Assembly (NCBI RefSeq): GCF_019890615.1
Contig: NZ_JAINVZ010000033.1
Span: 1 to 55,350, forward strand
Reading direction: 5' to 3'
Length of the DNA stretch: 55,350 bases
Source of the DNA: Streptantibioticus parmotrematis
Lineage (GTDB): Bacteria; Actinomycetota; Actinomycetes; Streptomycetales; Streptomycetaceae
Shown in pieces: positions 35,927 to 43,963 of the stretch. Every line of letters starts with the position of its first letter. The first letter of the stretch is position 1. The position numbers and the translations under genes are program-made. The notes below the pieces were generated by a model that was not told the DNA's origin, made no database searches, and saw nothing but the letters and a program-made list of their open reading frames with translations.

Positions 35927-35972
35927 GAGGGCGGACCCGCTTCCCGGGCTACGGGAAACGGCGTCCGCCCTC
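35927..35972 (-). terminator. Hairpin between rpmA and obgE (attenuator-like)
   Basis: The outer arms GAGGGCGGAC (35927-35936) and its complement (35963-35972) enclose an inner stem TTCCCG/CGGGAA. It lies downstream of rpmA and upstream of obgE without a T-run, so partial termination or mRNA processing is possible. Confidence 0.5.
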
Positions 35973-36006
35973 GGCGTGGTGCTGTGTGTCGTTCCGCTGG
36001 GGCCGG

Positions 36007-36264
36007 TCAGCCGGCGACGGGAACGATGTTCACGACCTTGCGGCCGCGCGCGGTGCCGAACTCGACCGCACCGGCGGCGAGAGCGAACAGCGTGTCGTCC
36101 TTGCCACGGCCGACGTTGACGCCGGGGTGGAAGTGGGTGCCGCGCTGGCGGACCAGGATCTCACCGGCGTTGACGGCCTGGCCGCCGAAGCGCTTGACGC
36201 CGAGCCGCTGAGCGTTGGAGTCGCGACCGTTCCGGGTGGACGATGCGCCCTTCTTGTGTGCCAT
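36007..36264 (-). CDS. rpmA: 50S ribosomal protein L27
   Basis: An 85-aa protein near the peptidyl-transferase centre: [28 protein letters not shown] in blocks, [30 protein letters not shown]. The N-terminus begins directly MAHKK, without the cleavable leader found in Firmicutes. It is 14 bases downstream of rplU in the classic rplU-rpmA-obg operon. Confidence 0.98.
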   Translation of the reverse strand: MAHKKGASSTRNGRDSNAQRLGVKRFGGQAVNAGEILVRQRGTHFHPGVNVGRGKDDTLFALAAGAVEFGTARGRKVVNIVPVAG

Positions 36265-36278
36265 CTCTTCTCAGTCCC

Positions 36279-36599
36279 TTACTTCGCAGCCGTGGGGATA
36301 CCGGTGATCTTCAGCGCCGTGTACTGCTGGCGGTGGCCCTGACGGCGGCGGTAACCGGTCTTGTTCTTGTACCGCAGGATGTCGATCTTGGCACCCTTGT
36401 GGTGGTCCACGACCTCGGCCTGGACCTTCACGCCGGCCAGGACCCACGGGTCGCTGGTGACCGCGTCGCCATCGACCACGAGCAGGGTCGAGAGCTCGAC
36501 CGTGTCGCCCACCTTGTTGGTGGAAAGCTTGTCAACCTCAACGATGTCACCGACAGCGACCTTGTGCTGGCGGCCACCGCTGCGCACGATTGCGTACAC
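36279..36599 (-). CDS. rplU: 50S ribosomal protein L21
   Basis: A 106-aa 23S rRNA-binding protein: [56 protein letters not shown]. The GTG start at 36599 gives the usual length; a longer in-frame reading to 36647 adds 16 unlikely residues. It is first in the operon with rpmA and obgE. Confidence 0.97.
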   Translation of the reverse strand: MYAIVRSGGRQHKVAVGDIVEVDKLSTNKVGDTVELSTLLVVDGDAVTSDPWVLAGVKVQAEVVDHHKGAKIDILRYKNKTGYRRRQGHRQQYTALKITGIPTAAK

Positions 36600-36953
36600 G
36601 CGGATCTCACTCTCTTCGCTCGAAATGGCACCCCTGATGCCAGCCACTCGTGCGGCACGGGCCGCGAAGGGTGAGGGGCCTCTCCCGGCGGGCCGGGAGG
36701 GATTCGCTCAGGAGCGGGCGCAGAAACGCCGAAGGTCAAGGTTACGGGGCCGCCCCGGATGGGTCAAACCGGCTCCGCGGGCCCACGGGGGGTACAGGGA
36801 GGCGGAGTCGGGGCGGGCGGCGCGACCCGCGATCCGGCGTGGAGGCACCGCCGGGCGCGGCGGGCGCACACGTGACCGGAGCAGTCGCCTTCCGGCTCCG
36901 CCGGTCGGCTCGCCGTACGGGCCATCCGTCGCCCTGGTGGTCCCCCGGACGCC
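36600..36953 (-). promoter_or_regulatory. rplU leader and promoter region
   Basis: A gene-free stretch between rne and rplU. On the minus strand it must hold the rplU promoter and 5' leader. A compact hairpin with arms CTCCCGGC/GCCGGGAG (36682-36699) lies about 80 bases upstream of the start and could be part of a ribosomal-protein leader; TTGACC near 36733 is a possible -35 element. I see no gene here. Confidence 0.45.
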
Positions 36954-36995
36954 GAAGGACCGCGGCGTTCCCGAGGGGGAGCACCGCGGTCCTTC
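36954..36995 (-). terminator. Terminator of the RNase E/G gene
   Basis: Perfect 12-bp arms (36954-36965, 36984-36995; GAAGGACCGCGG) with an 18-base loop lie 12 bases beyond the rne stop on the minus strand. Confidence 0.8.
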
Positions 36996-37007
36996 AGCGT
37001 GTGGCGA

Positions 37008-40000
37008 CTACTCGTCGGACGACTCGGGGGCGGTCGCCGTCTTCTTGGTGGCGGCCTTCTTCGTCGTCTTCTTCGCGGTCGTCTTCTTGGCCGCGGTCTT
37101 CTTGGCGGCGGTCGTGGTCTTCTTCGCCGCCGTCTTGCGCGGCGCCCGCTTCTTGGGGGCCTCCGCCTCCGGCTGCGCCTCCTCCGCGGCGGTCGCGGCC
37201 ACCACGACCACCGCGGCGTCGCCTTCGGCGGCGGGCGGCGGGCCGGCGGGCGCCGACGCCTTACGGGTGGCACGGCGGCGCGGACGCACCGGCTCGGGCT
37301 CCGGCGCGGGCTCGGCCTGCGGCTCCGGCTCGGCGACCGGCTCGGCCTGGGCGGCCGGTTCCGGCGTCGAGGGCGCCACCACGATCTCCGCCTCCGCGGC
37401 CTGCGGCGGCGTGCCCGCGGGCGAGCTGGCCTTGCGGGTGGCACGGCGACGCGGGCGCGCCGGGGCGGGCTCGGGCGCGGGCTCCGGCTGGGCCTCCGCG
37501 ACCGGTTCCGCCACCGGGACGGCCTGCGGCTCGGCGGGCGGTGCCACGACGATCTCCGGCTCGACGTCCGAGCCGGCCGGCGGCCCGGCGGGCGCGCTGG
37601 CGGCCCGGGTCGCGCGACGGCGACGGCCGCGCCGCGACGCGGAGGCCGCGGCCTCCGCCTCGGCGGCGCTGCCGAACCACTCCTCGGCGGCCTCCTCGGC
37701 CTCCTCGGCGACCGCTTCCGGTGCCTGCGGCTCGTCGAACGCCTCCAGGGTGTCGGTGACGTCCTTGACCGCGATCGCGCTCTCCTCCACCGGCTGCTCC
37801 GGTGCGGACTCGGCGCCGCCGCGGCCCTTCTTCTTGCGCTTGCCGCCACCACCGCCGCCGTTGGTGCCCGCCTGGTCCATGTGGACGATGACGCCGCGGC
37901 CGTTGCAGTGCACGCAGGTCTCGGAGAAGGACTCCAGCAGGCCCTGGCCGACCCGCTTGCGGGTCATCTGCACCAGGCCCAGCGAGGTCACCTCGGCGAC
38001 CTGGTGCTTGGTGCGGTCCCGGCCCAGGCACTCCAGCAGACGCCGCATCACCAGATCGCGGTTGGACTCCAGGACCATGTCGATGAAGTCGACGACGATG
38101 ATGCCGCCGAGGTCGCGCAGCCGCAGCTGGCGCACGATCTCCTCGGCCGCCTCCAGGTTGTTCCTGGTGACCGTCTCCTCCAGGTTGCCGCCCTGGCCGG
38201 TGAACTTGCCGGTGTTGACGTCGACCACGACCATCGCCTCGGTGCGGTCGATCACCAGCGAACCGCCGGACGGCAGCCACACCTTGCGGTCCAGCGCCTT
38301 CAGCAGCTGCTCGTCGATCCGGTACGTGGCGAAGACGTCGACGTCGGACGTCCACTTCTGCAGGCGGTCGGTCAGGTCGGGCGCGACGTGCGAGACGTAG
38401 CCGTGGACGGTCTCCCACGCGGTGTCGCCGCTGACGATGACCTTGGAGAAGTCCTCGTTGAAGATGTCGCGCACCACGCGGACGGTCATGTCCGGCTCGC
38501 CGTACAGCAGGGTCGGCGCGTTGCCGGTCTTGGCCTTCTTCTGGATGTCCTCCCACTGCGCCTGGAGCCGCTGGACGTCGCGGGCCAGCTCCTCCTCGCT
38601 CGCGCCCTCGGCGGCGGTGCGCACGATGACACCGGCGTCCTCGGGGACGATCTTCTTGAGGATCTGCTTCAGGCGGGCCCGCTCGGTGTCGGGCAGCTTG
38701 CGGCTGATGCCGGTCATCGAGCCCTCGGGCACGTAGACCAGGTAGCGGCCGGGCAGCGACACCTGGCTGGTCAGGCGGGCGCCCTTGTGGCCGATCGGGT
38801 CCTTGGTGACCTGGACCAGCACGGACTGGCCGGACTTCAGCGCGGTCTCGATGCGGCGCGGGCCGCCCGAGAGGCCCAGCGCCTCGAAGTTGACCTCGCC
38901 CGCGTAGAGCACGGCGTTGCGGCCCTTGCCGATGTCGACGAAGGCGGCCTCCATCGACGGCAGGACGTTCTGCACCTTGCCCAGGTAGACGTTGCCGACG
39001 TAGGAGGTGGCCTGCTCCTTGTTGACGAAGTGCTCGACCAGGACGCCGTCCTCCAGGACGCCGATCTGGGTGCGCTCGCCGTTCTCGCGGACCACCATGA
39101 CGCGCTCGACGGCCTCACGGCGGGCCAGGAACTCGGCCTCGGTGATGATCGGCACGCGGCGGCGGCCCTGCTCGCGGCCCTCGCGGCGGCGCTGCTTCTT
39201 CGCCTCCAGGCGGGTGGAGCCCTTGATGGACTGCACCTCGTCGGACGGCTCGGTCTTCTTGCGCGGCTCGCGGATCTTGACGACCGTGCGCTCCGGGTCG
39301 TCGCCGCCGTTCTCGCCGCCCGCGTCGGCCGAGGACTCACCGCTGCGACGGCGACGGCGACGACGGCGCCGGCTGCTGCTGGAGCCGCCCTCGTCGGCGT
39401 GCTCGTCGCCGTCGCCGTCCTCGGCGCCTTCGGCGTGCTCCGCCTCGTCGTCCTCGTGGTCCTGCTCGTCGTGCTCGTCCTCGGCGCCCTGGGCGTCGTC
39501 GCCCTCGCCGGGCTCGCCCCGGCGGCGGCGACGGCCGCCCCGGCGACGACGACGAGACGGGCGGTCCCCGTGCTCGTCGTGGTCCTCATGCTCGTCGTGC
39601 TGGTCCTGCTCGTCGGCGCTCTCGGCGCTCTCGGCGCTTTCGACGTGCTCGGCGCTCTCGCCGGACGCCTCGGCGCGCGTCTCCTCGGCGGGGGTGGTCT
39701 CCTCGGCCGGGGCGTTGCGGCGACGGCGGCGACGACGGCCGGCGCCCTCGGCTTCGGCCTCGTCGTTCTGGTCCCGGTCCTGGTCCCGGTCGCGCTCGGG
39801 CGCGGCGGAGCGCTCCTCGGGGGCGACGAAGACGGGGGCCTGGAAGACCGCGGTCGGCGGGCGGACCGCGCGACGGCGGCCGCGGGTGGGGGCGGGCTCG
39901 GCCTCCGGCTCCGGCTCGGCGGCCGGTTCCGGCGCGGCCTCGGCCTTGGGCTCCGGCTCGGTCTTGGGCTCCGCCTTCGCCTTGGGCTCCGCCTTGGCCC

Positions 40001-40781
40001 TGGTCCTGCGCCCGGCCTTCGCCTTGGGCTCGGGCTCGGCGGCGGGGGCCTCGGCAGTACGCGCGGTCTCCTCGTCCTCTTCGGCCTCAGTGCGGGGTTC
40101 GTCCTGCGCGGCGGCGTGGTCGTCCTTGGGCGCCAGCGCGCCGGGCTTGAGGCGACGCGAGTCGTCCTGGACCGGCGCGGCGGCGGCCTTCTTCCGGGTA
40201 CGGCGGGCGCGCTGCGGCTTCTCCTCCGGCGCGGGCGCGGCGGCCTCGGCGGCGGGGGCCTGCTCGGCGGGTGCCTGGGGTGCCGTCCGCTCGGCCGCTT
40301 CCTCGGCGGGCGCGGGCGAGGCGGACTTGCGGGTCGCCCGGCGGCGGGCGCGCGGCGCGGGGGCGTCGGCGGCGGGCGCGGCCTCGGCGGATTCGGTCCC
40401 GGCGGGCTCGGCGGTCTTCGCCGGTTCGGCGGGCGCGGCCTGCTTCTCGGAGGCGGCGGCCTCGGCGGCCGTGGGGGACCCGGCGGGCGCGGTGGCCTTG
40501 CGGGTGGCGCGGCGCCGCGTCGTCCTGGGCGCCGGGGCGGTCTCCTCGGCCGGAGCGGCGGCTGCGGCCGGGGTCTCGGCCGCGGGCTCGGCGGGGGTCT
40601 TCGCGGCGGGCACGTCCTGCGCCGTCGCGTCCTGCTTCCCCTCGGCCTTGGTGGGCGGGCCCGCCGGACGCGAGGCGGCTCGCCGCCTGCGCCGCTGCGG
40701 GGTGCCGCCGCTGGTCGCGGCGGTGGTGTCTTCGCTGGTGGGCGCCTCGGGCGCCTCGTTGCCTGGCTCGTTGTCGAGCAT
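37008..40781 (-). CDS. rne: Ribonuclease E/G with long disordered arms
   Basis: A 1257-aa endoribonuclease that organises mRNA decay and rRNA processing. Residues 1-550 are Ala/Pro/Glu-rich with Arg clusters. The catalytic core follows: S1 domain about 590-665 (YVGNVYLGKVQNVLPSMEAAFVDIG), RNase H-like and DNase-like parts, catalytic Asp near 899 in VVDFIDM, and the Zn-link CVHCNG near 957. The C-terminal 250 residues contain repeated RRRATRKAS-x-PAG units and end in an AKKTTAKK tail. The ATG at 40781 has GGGAGA upstream. Arms on both sides of the core are typical for actinobacterial RNase E. They probably bind degradosome partners or RNA. Confidence 0.95.
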   Translation of the reverse strand: MLDNEPGNEAPEAPTSEDTTAATSGGTPQRRRRRAASRPAGPPTKAEGKQDATAQDVPAAKTPAEPAAETPAAAAAPAEETAPAPRTTRRRATRKATAPAGSPTAAEAAASEKQAAPAEPAKTAEPAGTESAEAAPAADAPAPRARRRATRKSASPAPAEEAAERTAPQAPAEQAPAAEAAAPAPEEKPQRARRTRKKAAAAPVQDDSRRLKPGALAPKDDHAAAQDEPRTEAEEDEETARTAEAPAAEPEPKAKAGRRTRAKAEPKAKAEPKTEPEPKAEAAPEPAAEPEPEAEPAPTRGRRRAVRPPTAVFQAPVFVAPEERSAAPERDRDQDRDQNDEAEAEGAGRRRRRRRNAPAEETTPAEETRAEASGESAEHVESAESAESADEQDQHDEHEDHDEHGDRPSRRRRRGGRRRRRGEPGEGDDAQGAEDEHDEQDHEDDEAEHAEGAEDGDGDEHADEGGSSSSRRRRRRRRRSGESSADAGGENGGDDPERTVVKIREPRKKTEPSDEVQSIKGSTRLEAKKQRRREGREQGRRRVPIITEAEFLARREAVERVMVVRENGERTQIGVLEDGVLVEHFVNKEQATSYVGNVYLGKVQNVLPSMEAAFVDIGKGRNAVLYAGEVNFEALGLSGGPRRIETALKSGQSVLVQVTKDPIGHKGARLTSQVSLPGRYLVYVPEGSMTGISRKLPDTERARLKQILKKIVPEDAGVIVRTAAEGASEEELARDVQRLQAQWEDIQKKAKTGNAPTLLYGEPDMTVRVVRDIFNEDFSKVIVSGDTAWETVHGYVSHVAPDLTDRLQKWTSDVDVFATYRIDEQLLKALDRKVWLPSGGSLVIDRTEAMVVVDVNTGKFTGQGGNLEETVTRNNLEAAEEIVRQLRLRDLGGIIVVDFIDMVLESNRDLVMRRLLECLGRDRTKHQVAEVTSLGLVQMTRKRVGQGLLESFSETCVHCNGRGVIVHMDQAGTNGGGGGGKRKKKGRGGAESAPEQPVEESAIAVKDVTDTLEAFDEPQAPEAVAEEAEEAAEEWFGSAAEAEAAASASRRGRRRRATRAASAPAGPPAGSDVEPEIVVAPPAEPQAVPVAEPVAEAQPEPAPEPAPARPRRRATRKASSPAGTPPQAAEAEIVVAPSTPEPAAQAEPVAEPEPQAEPAPEPEPVRPRRRATRKASAPAGPPPAAEGDAAVVVVAATAAEEAQPEAEAPKKRAPRKTAAKKTTTAAKKTAAKKTTAKKTTKKAATKKTATAPESSDE

Positions 40782-40998
40782 GCGGGCATGTCTCCCGTCA
40801 CGCTCCCGGGCGCCGCGCTCGGTTCCGGTGGCGGTCCCGCTGCTTCGCGGTTCCGCCGCCCGGGGCGCGGGCGCCACACGGGAGCTGTCGTCTCGCTCGC
40901 CGGGCCCGCTGATGTCCGGGCCAGGCGAAAGTCTCCTGGTCAGCGCGTCCCCGGACCCGGGTGGCTCCCGGTCGTCGGTGACGCGTCGACGACGTGTC

Positions 40999-41820
40999 CT
41001 ACGCGGAACCGGCCGGCACCGTCGCGACGGGCAGCCCGGCGGCCGTGGGTGAGGCGGCCAAGGCAGCGTCGCGGTCTGGCGACAACGGATCGGTCACCGT
41101 GCCGGACTCCTCGTCGAGCGGCCCCTGCGCCAGCCTGGTCACCGCTGCGGGGACCGGCGGCGCGAGGTCGGCCGTCGCACGGAGGCCGGACAGGACGTCG
41201 TCGGGTCGTACGGCGGGTGTCAGATGCCGAACAACCAGCCGCAGTATCGCACAGGCCGCCTGCCCGGGCCCATCGGCACCGTCCGGCGACACCTCAGTGA
41301 GGCTGACCACGGCGCCGCGCGCGTCGAAGACGCGGACGCCGTTCTTGGTCGTGCGGCGGACCTCCACCGTCTCGGCGGCGAGGAACGCGTCGGCCGCGCG
41401 GCGGGCCTCGGCCGGGTCGACCCCGTCGAGCCGCAGCTGCCACACCGAGGCTTCCAGCCGCTCGGCCAGGCCGGAGGTGTGCGCCTCCACGGCGTCCGTG
41501 ACGTCGAGGCCGTCGGGCAGCGACTCGTCGAGCAGGGCCCGCAGCCGTTCCGGGTCGCGGGACTCGGTCAGCGCGATCTCCAGGTACTCGGCCTCGCTGC
41601 CCACGCCGGTGGGTGCGGCGTTGGCGTAGGAGACCTTGGGGTGCGGGGTGAAGCCGGCCGAGTAGGCCATCGGCACCTCGGCGCGGCGCAGTGCCCGCTC
41701 GAAAGCGCGCTGGAAGTCGCGGTGGCTGGTGAACCGAAGGCGTCCCCGTTTGGTGTAGCGCAGTCGGATGCGCTGCACCGCCGGCGCGGGAGGCGGCCCT
41801 TCGGGCTGTCGCTTGCCCAG
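40999..41820 (-). CDS. DUF2344 / TIGR03936 family radical-SAM-associated protein (possible CTG start)
   Basis: A 273-aa protein with the core RIRLRYTKRGRLRFTSHRDFQRAFERALRRAEVPMAYSAGFTPHPKVSYANAAP in blocks, the DUF2344 hallmark. It is normally encoded beside, or fused to, a B12-binding radical-SAM protein; none is present here. The conserved N-terminus GKRQPEGPPPAPAVQ is encoded upstream of the GTG at 41778, and the only start-like codon before it is CTG at 41820, with AAAGGGA ten bases upstream. The GTG has no ribosome site. The function is unknown, possibly tRNA- or rRNA-related. Confidence 0.85.
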   Translation of the reverse strand: MGKRQPEGPPPAPAVQRIRLRYTKRGRLRFTSHRDFQRAFERALRRAEVPMAYSAGFTPHPKVSYANAAPTGVGSEAEYLEIALTESRDPERLRALLDESLPDGLDVTDAVEAHTSGLAERLEASVWQLRLDGVDPAEARRAADAFLAAETVEVRRTTKNGVRVFDARGAVVSLTEVSPDGADGPGQAACAILRLVVRHLTPAVRPDDVLSGLRATADLAPPVPAAVTRLAQGPLDEESGTVTDPLSPDRDAALAASPTAAGLPVATVPAGSA

Positions 41821-42028
41821 TGTCGTTCAGTCCCTTTGTACGTGTCGTGGGCCCTGACGCGGGCCCCTCACTGCGTACTCCAGGTTACGCGGTCCGGCGG
41901 CGGGCCCACCAGGCGCGGCGTCGGGGGTGGGGAAAGGGCCCGCCCCCGGCTGCCGGGGGAACAGCGCGGGGGCGGGAGCTGGTGGCCGGGTCAGGCGGCC
42001 GGGGCGCCGGTCGCGGCGGCGCCTGCGG

Positions 42029-43879
42029 TCAGTCCTCGACGGTGACCTGGTAGCGGTCGAGCCAGGCGTTCACCCACAGCGGGACCTCGAGGTCGATGCG
42101 GGTGATCTGGGTGCTGTTCTCGCTGACCGGGCTCTCCAGGCGGCGGCGCACCTTGGCCATGTCGAGGAGCGGGCGGACGGGCGCGTCGGGGTTGGCGGCG
42201 AGTTCGGCGAGGCGGGCGTGGAGGTTCTTCTCGTAGCCGGAGTCCTGGGTGCTGGGGTAGGGCGCCTTGACGCGTTCCGCGATCGAGGTGGGCAGCAGGT
42301 CGCGGGTCGCGGCGCGCAGCAGGCTCTTCTCCCGGCCGTCGAAGGTCTTCATCGCCCAGGGGGTGTTGAAGACGTACTCGACGAGCCGGTGGTCGCAGAA
42401 CGGCACCCGCACCTCCAGGCCGACGGCCATGCTCATGCGGTCCTTGCGGTCGAGCAGGGTGTTGAGGAAGCGGGTGAGGTTGAGGTAGCCGATCTCCCGC
42501 ATCCGCTTCTCCAGGCCGCTCTCCCCCGGCAGCACCGGCACCTCGGCGATGGCCTCGTGGTAGCGGGCCCGGCGGGTGCCGGGGATGTCGAGGGTCCGCA
42601 GCAGGCCGTCGTCGAAGAGCGGCGTGCCGTCGTAGAACGGGCCGGGGGTGGTCGTCAGCCACGGGAAGGTCTCGGCGGTGAGCACTTCCGGGTCGTGGAA
42701 CCAGCTGTAGCCGCCGAACAGTTCGTCGGCCGACTCTCCGGACAGCGCGACCGTGGAGTGGGCGCGTACGGCCTGGAAGAGCAGGTAGAGCGAGGGCCAC
42801 AGGTCGCCGTACCAGACCGGCGGCAGGTCGGTCGCGCCGAGGACGGCGGCGCGCACCATCGGGTCGCTCAGGTCGTCGCTGTCGAGCAGGATCTCGTGGT
42901 GGTCGGCGGCGACGTGCTGGGCGAGGTCGCGGACGAAGGGCGCGTCGGGGGTGGCGCGCAGCGGGTCGGGCACGAAGTTGTCGGCGGCGCCCACGAAGTC
43001 CACGGAGAACGACCGCACCGGTCCGGCTCCCCGGGACGCCAGCGCCTTGGCGGCCAGCGCGGTGACGGCGGAGGAGTCCAGGCCGCCGGAGAGCAGGCTG
43101 CACAGCGGGACGTCGGAGATGAGCTGGCGCGAGACGGTGTCCTCCAGCAGCTCGCGCACGGTGCGCACGGTGACGTCCAGGCTGTCGGTGTGCTCCCGGG
43201 CCTCCAGGGCCCAGTAGCGGCGCTTGGCCAGGCCCTCGCGGCGGACGGTGACCAGGTGTCCCGGGCGCACCTCCTTCATGCCGGTGAACAGGGCGTGCTC
43301 CGGGGTCTTGGTCATGTCGAGCAGCTCGCGCAGGCCGTCGAGGCCGATGCGGCGCGGGACCTCGCGGTTGGCGAGGATCGCCTTGGGCTCGGAGCCGAAC
43401 AGGACGCCGTGCGGGGTGGGGTAGTAGTAGAGCGGCTTGACGCCCATGCGGTCACGGACCAGCAGCAGCTGTTCGCGGCGCGCGTCCCACAGGCCGAAGG
43501 CGAACATCCCGTTGAGCCGGTCGACGAAGGACTCGCCCCACTCCAGGTACGCGCGCAGCACCACCTCGGTGTCGCTGCGGGTACGGAAGGTCTGGCCGCG
43601 CGTGATCAACTCGGCGCGCAGCTCCCGGTAGTTGTAGATCTCACCGCTGAAGGTGAGGACGACTAACAGACGGCCGTCCTCCTCCGCCTTCATGGGCTGG
43701 CGGCCGCCCTCCAGGTCGATGACGGAGAGCCTGCGGTGGCCGACCGCGGCGTGCCGGCCGGTCCAGGTGCCCTCGTCGTCCGGGCCGCGGCAGGCCATGG
43801 TGTCGGTCATGGCCCGTATGACGTCGGCCTCCAGGCCGAGGTCGCGGTCGAAGTCCACCCACCCGACGATTCCGCACAT
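42029..43879 (-). CDS. asnB: Asparagine synthase (glutamine-hydrolysing), AsnB family
   Basis: A 616-aa amidotransferase. The N-terminal glutaminase has Cys2 as nucleophile (MCGIVGW), RRLSVIDL and SGEIYNYREL. The synthetase domain carries the PP-loop SGGLDSS (near 264) and LSGESADELFGGY. Glutamine ammonia would be moved to an Asp or to another acyl substrate. The oxyanion-hole Asn (NGE in E. coli AsnB) is Ser78 here, a feature I associate with an actinobacterial subgroup that includes amide-forming enzymes of polyketide clusters. AAGGAGG lies seven bases before the ATG. Its neighbours (exporter, P450, thioesterase) make a role in specialised metabolism possible. Confidence 0.93.
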   Translation of the reverse strand: MCGIVGWVDFDRDLGLEADVIRAMTDTMACRGPDDEGTWTGRHAAVGHRRLSVIDLEGGRQPMKAEEDGRLLVVLTFSGEIYNYRELRAELITRGQTFRTRSDTEVVLRAYLEWGESFVDRLNGMFAFGLWDARREQLLLVRDRMGVKPLYYYPTPHGVLFGSEPKAILANREVPRRIGLDGLRELLDMTKTPEHALFTGMKEVRPGHLVTVRREGLAKRRYWALEAREHTDSLDVTVRTVRELLEDTVSRQLISDVPLCSLLSGGLDSSAVTALAAKALASRGAGPVRSFSVDFVGAADNFVPDPLRATPDAPFVRDLAQHVAADHHEILLDSDDLSDPMVRAAVLGATDLPPVWYGDLWPSLYLLFQAVRAHSTVALSGESADELFGGYSWFHDPEVLTAETFPWLTTTPGPFYDGTPLFDDGLLRTLDIPGTRRARYHEAIAEVPVLPGESGLEKRMREIGYLNLTRFLNTLLDRKDRMSMAVGLEVRVPFCDHRLVEYVFNTPWAMKTFDGREKSLLRAATRDLLPTSIAERVKAPYPSTQDSGYEKNLHARLAELAANPDAPVRPLLDMAKVRRRLESPVSENSTQITRIDLEVPLWVNAWLDRYQVTVED

Positions 43880-43963
43880 GTCATGTCCTCCTTGAGAGCT
43901 GTGTCCTTGAGAACGGTGTCCTTGAGGTCCGCGGCCGGAGTACGGGCCCGGTCGGCCCCGTGG

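Noticed and set aside
36999-41300. A continuous open frame of more than 1,400 codons on the plus strand, antisense to rne
   Set aside because: It mirrors the low-complexity, very GC-rich rne gene. Its translation is Leu/Gly/Val repeats without domains, and the minus-strand protein has clear RNase E motifs.
43883-43926. Direct repeats (GTGTCCTTGAG) between asnB and the exporter gene
   Set aside because: Only two good copies 15 bases apart, overlapping the asnB ribosome site region; no reason to assign a role.
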